Below are positions 7,298 to 15,304 of a stretch of DNA of 23,819 bases, one piece after another (within the stretch, counting starts at the first letter, position 1; every line of letters begins with the position of its first letter). Source of the DNA: DATESN01 sp035270785. Its GTDB lineage: Bacteria > Bacillota > Clostridia > Lachnospirales > Lachnospiraceae. A program made the translations under genes and the position numbers. The stretch lies in contig DATESN010000028.1 in NCBI GenBank assembly GCA_035270785.1, forward strand, positions 1 through 23,819, written 5' to 3'. A model generated the notes under the pieces. That model was not told the DNA's origin. It saw only the letters and a program-made list of their open reading frames with translations, and made no database searches.

Positions 7298-8713
7298 ATG
7301 AGAAAAACTAAAATTGTATGTACTATTGGACCAGCAAGTGATAGTGCCGATAAAATGAAAGAATTAATTATTGCAGGAATGAATGTGGCTCGGTTTAACT
7401 TTTCACATGGAAGCCATGAGGAACATCTTGATAAAATAGCACGCATAAGAAAAGTGAGTGAGGAATTAAATTTACCCATCGCAACATTAATGGATACAAA
7501 AGGACCTGAGATACGCCTTAAGGACTTTGAAGATGGAAAAGCACAATTGGTTAGTGGACAAACTTTTATACTTACTACAGAGGATGTAATAGGAACTGAA
7601 AAAAGAGCAAGTATTACCTATAAAGAGTTAATAGGAGATATTTCCGTAGGAACAACCATTCTGATAGATGATGGTCTTATCGAAATGGTAGTAGAAAAAA
7701 TGACAGATACAGATATTTACTGTAAAGTTATGAATGATGGAGCTATAAGTAACCATAAAGGTGTAAATGTACCAGGTGCAATTCTATCTATGCCATATAT
7801 TAGTGAAGTGGATAAAAGCGACATCTTATTTGGAGTTGAAAATGAATATGATTTTATTGCGGCTTCTTTTGTAAGATGTAAAGAAGATGTTCTGGAAATC
7901 CGAAAGATTTTGAATGACCGCGAAAGCAAAATGAAGATCATTGCAAAAATTGAAAATTTACAAGGAATCAATAATATAGATGAGATTCTCACTGTTTCTG
8001 ATGGTGTTATGGTAGCCAGGGGAGATATGGGTGTTGAAATACCTCTTGAAGAAGTTCCTATTTTACAAAAGGAGATTATTAAAAAAGCAGTGGCAGAAGG
8101 GAAACATGTTATTACGGCTACTCAAATGTTAGAATCGATGATTCATAATCCTAGACCTACAAGGGCTGAAGTTACAGATATTGCCAATGCTATTTATGAT
8201 GGTACAACAGCAATTATGCTTTCAGGGGAAAGTGCAGCAGGATTGTATCCCATTGAAGCGGTTAAAACAATGTCTAGAATTGCAGAAAGAACGGAAATGG
8301 ATATTGATTATGCAGCGCGTATGAAAAAGAAAGATGATTCAGATAAAAGTGATATTACAACGGCAATTTCTCATGCTACTTGTACCACAGCAATGGATTT
8401 AAAGGCGTCAGCTATTATTACTGTAACGATGTCAGGATTTACGGCGAGTATGATTTCAAGATATAAACCCGATTGCCCAATTATTGGATGCAGTGTGTAT
8501 CCGAGGGTTTGCAGACAATTAAATTTGATGTGGGGCGTTATACCAGTTAATATTGAAGAAAAAGAAACAACCATGGGTCTTTTTGATGAAGCTGCTAAAA
8601 TTGTAAAAGCTAAGGGTCTTGTAAAAAAGGGAGATACAGTAGTTGTTACAGCTGGAGTTCCTCTTGGAATTCAAGGAAAGACAAATATGATTCGCGTTAT
8701 AGAAATTGACTAG
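7298..8713 (+). CDS. pyk: Pyruvate kinase
   Basis: It catalyses the last step of glycolysis, phosphoenolpyruvate + ADP to pyruvate + ATP, in the cytosol. The start KTKIVCTIGPAS is diagnostic. Also seen are Arg32 in NVARFNFSHG, catalytic Lys217 in AKIEN, the metal/phosphate loop ARGDMGVEIP, and the signature MLESMI with PTRAEVTDIANAIYDG and MLSGE. At 471 residues it is the short form, without the extra PEP-utilizer-like C-terminal domain of Bacillus enzymes. AGGAG at 7281-7285 lies 12 nt before the ATG, a little far, but the family N-terminus fits this start. It is preceded by an AT-rich gap of 51 nt and followed 41 nt later by glycerol kinase. Confidence 0.97.
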   Translation: MRKTKIVCTIGPASDSADKMKELIIAGMNVARFNFSHGSHEEHLDKIARIRKVSEELNLPIATLMDTKGPEIRLKDFEDGKAQLVSGQTFILTTEDVIGTEKRASITYKELIGDISVGTTILIDDGLIEMVVEKMTDTDIYCKVMNDGAISNHKGVNVPGAILSMPYISEVDKSDILFGVENEYDFIAASFVRCKEDVLEIRKILNDRESKMKIIAKIENLQGINNIDEILTVSDGVMVARGDMGVEIPLEEVPILQKEIIKKAVAEGKHVITATQMLESMIHNPRPTRAEVTDIANAIYDGTTAIMLSGESAAGLYPIEAVKTMSRIAERTEMDIDYAARMKKKDDSDKSDITTAISHATCTTAMDLKASAIITVTMSGFTASMISRYKPDCPIIGCSVYPRVCRQLNLMWGVIPVNIEEKETTMGLFDEAAKIVKAKGLVKKGDTVVVTAGVPLGIQGKTNMIRVIEID

Positions 8714-8754
8714 GAATAAAAAAATATCGAATTCATAGTATGGGGGATATACCT

Positions 8755-10251
8755 ATGAAGAAGTTTGTAATGGCACTAGATCAAGGAACCACAAGTTCGC
8801 GGTGCATTTTATTTGATAAAAAAGGATCGTTGTGCTCCATAGCACAAAAAGAATTGTCTCAGATTTATCCAAAAGCTGGATGGGTGGAGCATGATCCATT
8901 TGAAATATGGTCAGCCCAAATAGGAGTAGCGGTAGAGGCAATGGGAAAAATAGGCTGCTCCATTGATGAAATTGCAGCCATTGGAATTACAAATCAAAGG
9001 GAAACAACGATCATATGGGATAAAAGAACAGGAAAGCCCATATACAATGCCATTGTTTGGCAATGTCGCAGAACTGCTGGATATATTGAAAAGCTTAAAA
9101 GAGAAGGATTTGACAAGGTAATCAAAGAAAAAACAGGTTTAATCCCAGATGCCTATTTTAGTGCAACGAAAATAGCATGGATTTTAGATCATGTAGAGGG
9201 AGCTAGGGAAAAAGCGGAGACAGGTCAATTACTATTTGGTACCGTAGATACTTGGTTAATATGGAACCTTACGAAAGGAAAAGTTTTTGTAACAGATTAT
9301 ACGAATGCTTCTAGAACCATGATTTTCAATATTCATAATCTCACATGGGATGATGAAATTCTACATAGGTTAAATATACCAATATGTATGTTACCAGAAG
9401 TCAAACCATCTAGCTGCCTGTATGGAATGACAGATGAAACAATAATTGGAGGAGAGATTCCGATTGCAGGAGCCGCTGGAGATCAACAAGCGGCACTATT
9501 TGGACAATGCTGTTTTGAAGAAGGTGAAGTTAAGAATACGTATGGAACAGGATGTTTTCTATTAATGAATACGGGTAATAAAGCAATTAATTCGGAAAAT
9601 GGACTTATCACTACCATAGCAGCATGTACAGAGAAAGAAGTACAATATGCCCTTGAAGGAAGTGTTTTTGTTGCAGGAGCTGCGATACAGTGGCTAAGAG
9701 ATGAAATACGTATCATTAAGAATGCAGCCCAATCAGAAGAATATGCATCTGCTGTAAAAGATAGTAATGGGGTGTACGTAGTTCCAGCCTTTGCAGGACT
9801 AGGGGCACCCTATTGGAATTCAAATGCAAGAGGGATGATTGTTGGACTTACAAGAGGAGCTAACAAGGAACATCTTATTAGGGCAACGTTAGAATCCCTT
9901 GCCTATCAAACATTTGATGTTATTAGTGCCATGGAAAAGGATGCAGGCGTGGCATTAAAGAACCTTCGAGTGGATGGGGGTGCTAGTGCCAATAACTTTT
10001 TAATGCAGTTTCAGGCAGATATACTAGAGAAAAATGTGATGCGACCTGAATGTATCGAAACTACTGCACTTGGAGCCGCGTATCTTGCAGGAATTGCAGT
10101 AGGTTTTTGGAAAAATAAAGATGAAATAAAAGAAAATTGGAAATTATCCCGGACATTTATTCCTTCTATTTCAGAAGAAGAAAGGAAAAAGTTAATGAAA
10201 GGGTGGAAACGGGCAGTGAGATGTGCAATTTTATATTCGGAAGAAGAATAG
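8755..10251 (+). CDS. glpK: Glycerol kinase
   Basis: An FGGY-family sugar kinase that phosphorylates glycerol to sn-glycerol 3-phosphate, feeding glycolysis and phospholipid synthesis. Visible are the N-terminal phosphate loop ALDQGTTSSRC, AGDQQAALFGQ with the catalytic Asp243, YGTGCFLLMNTG, and the C-terminal VDGGASANNFLMQFQADIL. An ATG at 8740 is in frame, but GGGGG at 8742-8746 is correctly spaced for ATG 8755, which gives 498 residues, the usual length. In many Firmicutes a His in the loop before IPIAG is phosphorylated by HPr; here that loop reads DETIIGGEIPIAG, with Thr229 where I would align the His. No glycerol facilitator or glycerol-3-phosphate dehydrogenase lies beside it. Confidence 0.96.
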   Translation: MKKFVMALDQGTTSSRCILFDKKGSLCSIAQKELSQIYPKAGWVEHDPFEIWSAQIGVAVEAMGKIGCSIDEIAAIGITNQRETTIIWDKRTGKPIYNAIVWQCRRTAGYIEKLKREGFDKVIKEKTGLIPDAYFSATKIAWILDHVEGAREKAETGQLLFGTVDTWLIWNLTKGKVFVTDYTNASRTMIFNIHNLTWDDEILHRLNIPICMLPEVKPSSCLYGMTDETIIGGEIPIAGAAGDQQAALFGQCCFEEGEVKNTYGTGCFLLMNTGNKAINSENGLITTIAACTEKEVQYALEGSVFVAGAAIQWLRDEIRIIKNAAQSEEYASAVKDSNGVYVVPAFAGLGAPYWNSNARGMIVGLTRGANKEHLIRATLESLAYQTFDVISAMEKDAGVALKNLRVDGGASANNFLMQFQADILEKNVMRPECIETTALGAAYLAGIAVGFWKNKDEIKENWKLSRTFIPSISEEERKKLMKGWKRAVRCAILYSEEE

Positions 10252-10301
10252 ACGTAAGCAAATAGAGAATATAAAATCAAGTATTGTGAGGATAGGTAAA
10301 A

Positions 10302-10889
10302 ATGGGTAAGATTTTCTATATTATGGGAAAAAGTTCAACGGGAAAAGATACTATTTTCAAGCAACTTTTAATGGATACTAGAATTAAATTAAAAACAATT
10401 GTTCCATATACAACAAGGCCAATTCGTAGGGGTGAAACCAACGGTGTGGAATACTTTTTTTCAAATGAGGAAGAGTTACAAGGCCTGGAAAGTAGTGGTA
10501 AGTTAATTGAGCTTCGTACCTATGATACGTTTCATGGGAAGTGGCGATATTTCACGGCGTTAGATCAACAGATTGACCTTAATTTTCATGATTATTTAAT
10601 GATAGGAACATTAGATTCCTATAATAAGACAAAAGTTTTCTTTGGAGATAAAAAAATAGTACCCATCTTAATTGAATTAGATGATGGAATTCGTCTTCAA
10701 AGAGCCTTAAATAGAGAAAAGAAACAGAAGATGCCCAAGTATGAAGAAATGTGTCGAAGGTTTTTAGCTGATTCGGCTGATTTTAGTAAAGAAAATATTA
10801 AGGCAGCAGGAATTACAAGAATTTTTTATAATGATAACTTACGATGTTGTCAAAATGAAATTGTTGATTATATTTTAGTAAACTTGTAA
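10302..10889 (+). CDS. Guanylate-kinase-like P-loop nucleotide kinase
   Basis: A 195-residue P-loop protein. The P-loop is GKSSTGKDT (residues 9-17), with Asp16 following the lysine where guanylate kinases usually have Ser. Residues 36-53 contain TTRPIRRGETNGVEYFF, a good match to the guanylate-kinase GMP-binding segment. The next segment (IELRTYDTFHGKWRYFT) departs from the canonical GNYYGT loop. GKD P-loops also occur in the ribose 1,5-bisphosphokinase PhnN, so GMP may not be the substrate. It sits directly before yaaR-holB, the position taken by thymidylate kinase in Bacillus. Call as nucleotide kinase is firm; exact substrate is open. Confidence 0.75.
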   Translation: MGKIFYIMGKSSTGKDTIFKQLLMDTRIKLKTIVPYTTRPIRRGETNGVEYFFSNEEELQGLESSGKLIELRTYDTFHGKWRYFTALDQQIDLNFHDYLMIGTLDSYNKTKVFFGDKKIVPILIELDDGIRLQRALNREKKQKMPKYEEMCRRFLADSADFSKENIKAAGITRIFYNDNLRCCQNEIVDYILVNL

Positions 10890-10893
10890 AATT

Positions 10894-10899
10894 TATAAT
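10894..10899 (+). promoter_or_regulatory. Possible -10 element before yaaR-holB
   Basis: A perfect TATAAT lies 5 nt after the stop codon of the nucleotide-kinase gene and 53 nt before the yaaR start. No good -35 is visible at 16-18 bp. A second pair, TTGTAA (10884-10889) and TATATT (10906-10911) with a 16-bp spacer, is an alternative. Either could give the replication/rRNA-modification genes a promoter of their own. Confidence 0.3.
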
Positions 10900-10951
10900 A
10901 GATAGTATATTATGATTCATAAAGGAAGAACAGAGGAAGGGGGTGAAGTTT

Positions 10952-11392
10952 GTGGATGTGAAAGTAAATCAAATATCCCAGAATGTACCCGTTACACAAC
11001 AACAGCAGACACAACCCACAGATGGAACCTTTAAATTTATGCTAGCCAGTAATATAGCAGAAGGTGATTTACAAAATAGATTAAATCTTCTCATGCAAGA
11101 TATCACTCAGCAAGGGCTAAAACTATCTAAGCATAGGGATGTAAAAGATATGCGAAAGTATAGGACGCTGATTAAAGAATTTTTAAATGAAATTGTAAAT
11201 AGATCTCATCACTTTTCCAGGGAAAACTTTTTAGATAGAAAAGGACGACATCGAGTTTATGGTATCATTAAACTCATCGATGAGAATTTAGATGAGTTAG
11301 CACAGGAATTAGTAAAAGATGAAAAAGATAATATTTCTATCTTAGGTAAAATTGGAGAAATAAGGGGTCTATTATTGGATATTTTCACTTAA
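10952..11392 (+). CDS. YaaR family protein (DUF327)
   Basis: A small soluble protein of 146 residues matching the YaaR family, whose function is unknown. A polar, Gln-rich N-terminus (VTQQQQTQPTDG) precedes a helical domain with the family pattern KYRTLIKEFLNEIV, followed by a basic RKGRHRVY segment and an acidic C-terminal helix. Two GTG codons could start it. AGGAAGGGGG at 10934-10943 is too close to the GTG at 10943 and well spaced for GTG at 10952, so the latter is chosen. It lies immediately before holB, as in Bacillus. Confidence 0.85.
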   Translation: MDVKVNQISQNVPVTQQQQTQPTDGTFKFMLASNIAEGDLQNRLNLLMQDITQQGLKLSKHRDVKDMRKYRTLIKEFLNEIVNRSHHFSRENFLDRKGRHRVYGIIKLIDENLDELAQELVKDEKDNISILGKIGEIRGLLLDIFT

Positions 11393-11432
11393 ATAAAAGG
11401 GTGTTACGAATGTAGCAGGAGGGGGTAAGGCA

Positions 11433-12422
11433 ATGGAAAAGTTTTCAGACATCATTGGACAAGAGCATATTAAAGAACATTTGCAAAGCGCAATAAAGGA
11501 AAAGAAAGTAACGCATGCCTATATCATTAATGGAGAGAGAAGTTCAGGTAAAGAATTTATAGCACAAATTTTCGCAATGGCAATTCAATGTGATAAGCAA
11601 GATATAGAACCATGTGGAGAATGTCATTCTTGTAAACAGACAAAAAGTAATAATCAACCTGATATTATTAAGGTTACTCATGAAAAGCCAAATTCTATAG
11701 GTGTAGATGATATTAGAACTAAAATTAATAATGATGTTGCAATTAAACCTTATAGTAGTCCTTATAAAGTATATATTATGAATGAAGGGGAAAAGTTAAC
11801 ACCTCAAGCGCAGAATGCACTATTAAAAACATTAGAAGAACCGCCGGAGTATGTAGTTATTATGATATTGACTACAAATATAGAATCAATGCTCCCAACA
11901 ATATTGAGTAGATGTGTAGTCCTTAATATGAAGCCTGTAGAAGATGAATTAGTTCGTAAGTTTTTAATGGAAGAATTAATGGTTCCCGATTATAAAGCAG
12001 ATGTGTGCGTTGCTTTTGCAAGGGGAAATGCTGGTAAAGCGAAAGCTTTGGCAATAAGCGAAGAATTTGATAACATTAAGATTGATACGGTTACTCTTTT
12101 AAAATATATTAACGAGATGGATGTTAGTGAAATGGTAACGACGGTTAAAAAGTTCAACGAATATAAGTTTAATATTAATGATTATTTGGACATTATATCG
12201 GTATGGTATCGAGATGTTTTATTATTTAAAGCAACAAAAGATGCGAATCACTTGATTTTTAAAGATGAAATACAGTATATTAGAAAAGTAGCAGATAGAA
12301 GTAGTTATGAAGGAATTGAAAATATTATTGAAGCAATAGAAAAAGCAAAAAATAGACTAAGTGCAAATGTAAATTTTGAATTAACAATGGAATTGCTTTT
12401 GCTAGTCATAAAAGAGAATTAG
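11433..12422 (+). CDS. holB: DNA polymerase III, delta' subunit
   Basis: Part of the clamp loader that places the sliding clamp on DNA. The 329-residue protein starts with the AAA+ family pattern FSDIIGQEHIKEHL. Its Walker A is degenerate, GERSSGKE (34-41), with Glu after the Lys, consistent with delta' not hydrolysing ATP. A zinc module is visible at Cys53, Cys61, Cys64 and Cys67, and the LSRC sensor/arginine-finger motif follows TILTT-like strands. The TPQAQNALLKTLEEPP segment is characteristic of DnaX/delta' proteins. AGGAGGGGG at 11417-11425 supports the start. It is followed 15 nt later by ricT. Confidence 0.93.
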   Translation: MEKFSDIIGQEHIKEHLQSAIKEKKVTHAYIINGERSSGKEFIAQIFAMAIQCDKQDIEPCGECHSCKQTKSNNQPDIIKVTHEKPNSIGVDDIRTKINNDVAIKPYSSPYKVYIMNEGEKLTPQAQNALLKTLEEPPEYVVIMILTTNIESMLPTILSRCVVLNMKPVEDELVRKFLMEELMVPDYKADVCVAFARGNAGKAKALAISEEFDNIKIDTVTLLKYINEMDVSEMVTTVKKFNEYKFNINDYLDIISVWYRDVLLFKATKDANHLIFKDEIQYIRKVADRSSYEGIENIIEAIEKAKNRLSANVNFELTMELLLLVIKEN

Positions 12423-12437
12423 TGAGGTTTATAGATT

Positions 12438-13364
12438 ATGATTAAAGTAATTGGGGTACGTTTTAGAACAGCAGGTAAGATTTACTTTTTTGATCCTCTA
12501 AAGTTTGATATAAAAAGAGGGGATCATGTTATTGTTGAAACTGCTCGTGGAGTTGAATATGGCACAGTAGTTGGGGAGTTAAAGGAAGTAGAAGACGAAA
12601 AGGTGATTCAACCATTAAAGCCAGTTCTTCGAATTGCCACACCAAAAGATGATGAGCAAGGGATCTTGAATAATGTAAAAGAGAAAGAAGCTTTTAGAAT
12701 ATGTCTCGAAAAGATTAGAAAGCATAAATTGGATATGAAACTAATTGATGCAGAATACACATTTGATAATAATAAAGTTCTTTTTTATTTTACGGCTGAT
12801 GGCCGTATTGACTTTAGAGAATTAGTGAAAGATTTGGCAGGGGTATTTAAGACAAGGATTGAACTTCGCCAAATTGGTGTTAGAGATGAAACAAAGATTG
12901 TTGGTGGAATTGGTATTTGCGGTAGGCCATTATGCTGCCATACTCATTTATCAGAGTTTATTCCGGTATCCATTAAAATGGCGAAAGAGCAAAATCTATC
13001 ATTAAATCCAACTAAGATTTCTGGTGTTTGTGGAAGACTGATGTGTTGCCTAAAACATGAGGAAGAAACTTATGAAGAATTAAACAGAAGATTACCTAAT
13101 GTGGGGGATCTTGTAACAACGGAAGATGGATTAAAAGGGGAAGTACAAAGTGTAAATGTAATCCGTCAACTTGTAAAAGTGATTGTTATTACAAATGACG
13201 AAAAAGAGATACGTGAGTTTAAAGTAGAGCAGCTACGCTTTAAGAGAAAAGCTCGAAAAGAAAAAATAGAAATTAGTGATGAGGAATTACGTGAGCTAGA
13301 GAGATTAGAGAAACTAGAAAGATTAGAGAAAATAGAGAAAGAAAAGGAAGGTAAGATAAAGTAA
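12438..13364 (+). CDS. ricT: RicT/YaaT, PSP1-domain Y-complex protein
   Basis: RicT with RicA and RicF forms the Y-complex, which in Bacillus binds Fe-S clusters, assists RNase Y and affects sporulation and competence. The 308-residue protein has the PSP1 domain: N-terminal VIGVRFRTAGKIYFFDP, ARGVEYGTVVG, and two cysteine motifs GICGRPLCC (Cys161, 166, 167) and GVCGRLMCC (Cys198, 203, 204) that would hold the clusters. The last ~45 residues are a highly charged Lys/Glu/Arg helix with short ERLEKLERLEK repeats. It follows holB by 15 nt as in Bacillus. The neighbouring Bacillus gene yabA is missing here. Confidence 0.92.
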   Translation: MIKVIGVRFRTAGKIYFFDPLKFDIKRGDHVIVETARGVEYGTVVGELKEVEDEKVIQPLKPVLRIATPKDDEQGILNNVKEKEAFRICLEKIRKHKLDMKLIDAEYTFDNNKVLFYFTADGRIDFRELVKDLAGVFKTRIELRQIGVRDETKIVGGIGICGRPLCCHTHLSEFIPVSIKMAKEQNLSLNPTKISGVCGRLMCCLKHEEETYEELNRRLPNVGDLVTTEDGLKGEVQSVNVIRQLVKVIVITNDEKEIREFKVEQLRFKRKARKEKIEISDEELRELERLEKLERLEKIEKEKEGKIK

Positions 13365-13367
13365 CAG

Positions 13368-14105
13368 ATGCTTATTAACCTAAAAGAAAACGAAAGAATA
13401 GAAGAACTTCAGCGAAATGGATATAAAATTATTCAAAGCAGCGAGAGGTTTTGCTTTGGCATGGATGCAGTATTGCTTTCTGGATTTGCTAGAGTAAAAG
13501 AAGGCGATAAAGTTCTAGATCTTGGTACAGGAACAGGAATTATCCCTATTTTATTAGAAGCAAAAACAAAAGCAAGTCATTTTGTTGGCTTAGAGATTCA
13601 AGAAGAAAGTGCCGATATGGCAAATCGTAGCGTGGAGCTGAATCATCTTCAAGAAAAGATTCGGATTGTCTGTGGAGATATCAAAGAAGCAGGACAATTA
13701 TTTGGACCGGCTTCTTTTGATATTGTAACTTGTAATCCGCCATACATGATAAAGCAACATGGTATATCCAGTAAGGAAGATGCAAAAGCCATTGCTAGAC
13801 ATGAGATATTATGTTCCTTAGAGGATGTTGTTAGAGAAACATCAAAGTTATTACGGCCAGGAGGTAATTTCTTTATGGTTCACAGGCCTTTTCGTTTAGC
13901 TGAGATTATTACAACTCTCGTAAACTATAAGTTAGAGCCAAAAAGAATGCAGCTCGTGTATCCTTATATAGATAAGGAACCAAATATGGTATTAATCGAA
14001 GCCTCCCGAGGTGGAAAAGCTAGAATGACAATAGATAAGCCTCTCATTGTGTATAAAGACAAAGGCGTATATACGGATGAGATATATGACATCTATGGAT
14101 ATTAA
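13368..14105 (+). CDS. tRNA1(Val) A37 N6-methyltransferase-like protein (TrmN6/YabB)
   Basis: A 245-residue SAM-dependent methyltransferase. The SAM-binding motif I is VLDLGTGTGIIPILL. The catalytic NPPY tetrad, Asn123 to Tyr126 in CNPPYM, marks adenine-N6 (or glutamine) methyltransferases, and the N-terminal FCFGMDAVLLSGFA is typical of the TrmN6/YabB family. It starts 3 nt after the ricT stop, so translation is probably coupled; the nearest purine-rich site (AGGAAGG at 13345-13351) is rather far. In Bacillus yabB occupies the same place before rsmI. The exact target, tRNA-Val A37, is known only for the E. coli protein. Confidence 0.88.
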   Translation: MLINLKENERIEELQRNGYKIIQSSERFCFGMDAVLLSGFARVKEGDKVLDLGTGTGIIPILLEAKTKASHFVGLEIQEESADMANRSVELNHLQEKIRIVCGDIKEAGQLFGPASFDIVTCNPPYMIKQHGISSKEDAKAIARHEILCSLEDVVRETSKLLRPGGNFFMVHRPFRLAEIITTLVNYKLEPKRMQLVYPYIDKEPNMVLIEASRGGKARMTIDKPLIVYKDKGVYTDEIYDIYGY

Positions 14106-14157
14106 AGTAATAGAATAGAGAAGAATCATGGAATTATAAAGGAAAGGAAGCGATCAA

Positions 14158-15009
14158 ATGACGGGAACTCTTTTTTTGTGCGCAACACCAATAGGTAATC
14201 TTTCTGATATCACAAGACGAGTGCTAGAAACTTTGGAAACTGTTGATTTGATTGCAGCTGAAGATACACGAAACAGTATTAAGCTTTTAAATTATTTCCA
14301 TATAAAAACCCCAATGACAAGTTATCATGAGTATAATAAATTGGACAAAGCCATATACTTAATTGGGCAGATGCAAGAAGGAAAAAACATTGCACTTATT
14401 ACAGATGCAGGTACCCCGGCTATTTCGGATCCAGGTGAAGTACTTGTGAAAATGTGCCAAGAAGCTGGAATAGTAGTAACTTCATTACCAGGTGCAGTAG
14501 CTTGTATCACAGCACTTACGTTATCGGGTCTTAGTACAAGACGTTTTTGTTTTGAAGGATTTTTACCATCAGACAATAAGGAAAAAAAAGATATACTGGA
14601 TGATTTAAAAGAGGAATCAAGAACCATTATTTTATATGAAGCACCTCATCATTTAAAAAGGACATTAGAGGATTTACAAAAAACATTGGGAAACCGAAAG
14701 GTAACCCTTTGTCGTGAATTAACTAAAAAGTTTGAGACAATATTACCAACCACGTTAGAGGATGCGTTAGAAATGTTTCAAAGTCAAGATCCCCGGGGGG
14801 AATATGTTATTGTAATGGAAGGCAAAAGCCTTGCAGATAGAAAAAAAGAGCAAGTGGATAGTTGGCAAGAGATGGATATTATAAAACATATGCAGCTTTA
14901 TGAAAAAAATGGAACAGACCACAAGGAAGCAATGAGACTAGTTGCAAAAGATCGTGGGATTACCAAAAGAGATGTCTATCAATATCTTTTAAAAACTGTT
15001 GACAAATAG
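14158..15009 (+). CDS. rsmI: 16S rRNA C1402 2'-O-methyltransferase
   Basis: RsmI methylates the ribose of C1402 in the 16S rRNA decoding centre. The 283-residue protein has the tetrapyrrole-methylase fold signature: TLFLCATPIGNLSDIT at the start, IAAEDTRNS, YHEYN, and ALITDAGTPAISDPG. Its length matches the family. AAAGGAAG upstream lies 7 nt before the ATG. The -35 box of the acpP promoter is embedded in its last codons, so the transcription units abut. Confidence 0.95.
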   Translation: MTGTLFLCATPIGNLSDITRRVLETLETVDLIAAEDTRNSIKLLNYFHIKTPMTSYHEYNKLDKAIYLIGQMQEGKNIALITDAGTPAISDPGEVLVKMCQEAGIVVTSLPGAVACITALTLSGLSTRRFCFEGFLPSDNKEKKDILDDLKEESRTIILYEAPHHLKRTLEDLQKTLGNRKVTLCRELTKKFETILPTTLEDALEMFQSQDPRGEYVIVMEGKSLADRKKEQVDSWQEMDIIKHMQLYEKNGTDHKEAMRLVAKDRGITKRDVYQYLLKTVDK

Positions 15010-15027
15010 CAATCAAAATAATATACT
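14999..15027 (+). promoter_or_regulatory. Sigma-A promoter of the fatty acid synthesis operon
   Basis: TTGACA at 14999-15004 is a perfect -35 box. After a 17-bp spacer comes TATACT at 15022-15027, a five-of-six -10 box. The -35 overlaps the 3' end of rsmI. The expected start site (~15034) falls inside the palindrome described next, and the acpP start codon is at 15070. Confidence 0.8.
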
Positions 15028-15041
15028 TTGAATGTCAAACT
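15025..15041 (+). promoter_or_regulatory. FabT-like operator before acpP
   Basis: ACTTTGAATGTCAAACT contains the inverted repeat TTTGA-ATG-TCAAA (15027-15039). This is the pattern known for FabT, the MarR-family repressor of fab genes in streptococci and relatives. It overlaps the last base of the -10 box and the expected start site, the ideal place for repression. The regulator gene itself is not in the window. Confidence 0.65.
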
Positions 15042-15069
15042 ATCCAAAAGAAGAAAAGGAGACTATATT

Positions 15070-15303
15070 ATGTTAGAAAGAGTAAAAGAAATTATACAAG
15101 AGCAATTAAACTTAGACGGAGTTGAAATTACAGAGGAATCATCATTCAAAGATGACCTAGGAGCAGATTCTTTAGACTTATTTGAGTTGGTGATGGCATT
15201 TGAAGAAGAATACAATGTAGAAATACCAGCAGAAGACTTAGAAAAGATCACTACTGTAGGAGCCGTAATTGAATACATTAAAAGCAAAGGCGTAGAAGCA
15301 TAA
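15070..15303 (+). CDS. acpP: Acyl carrier protein
   Basis: ACP carries growing acyl chains on a 4'-phosphopantetheine arm during fatty acid synthesis. The 77-residue acidic protein has the attachment motif GADSLDLFELVM with Ser34. An in-frame ATG at 15028 would add 14 residues absent from the family and lies inside the operator region. AAGGAG at 15056-15061 fits ATG 15070. It is the first gene of the fab operon and is followed after one base by fabK. Confidence 0.97.
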   Translation: MLERVKEIIQEQLNLDGVEITEESSFKDDLGADSLDLFELVMAFEEEYNVEIPAEDLEKITTVGAVIEYIKSKGVEA

Positions 15304-15304
15304 G

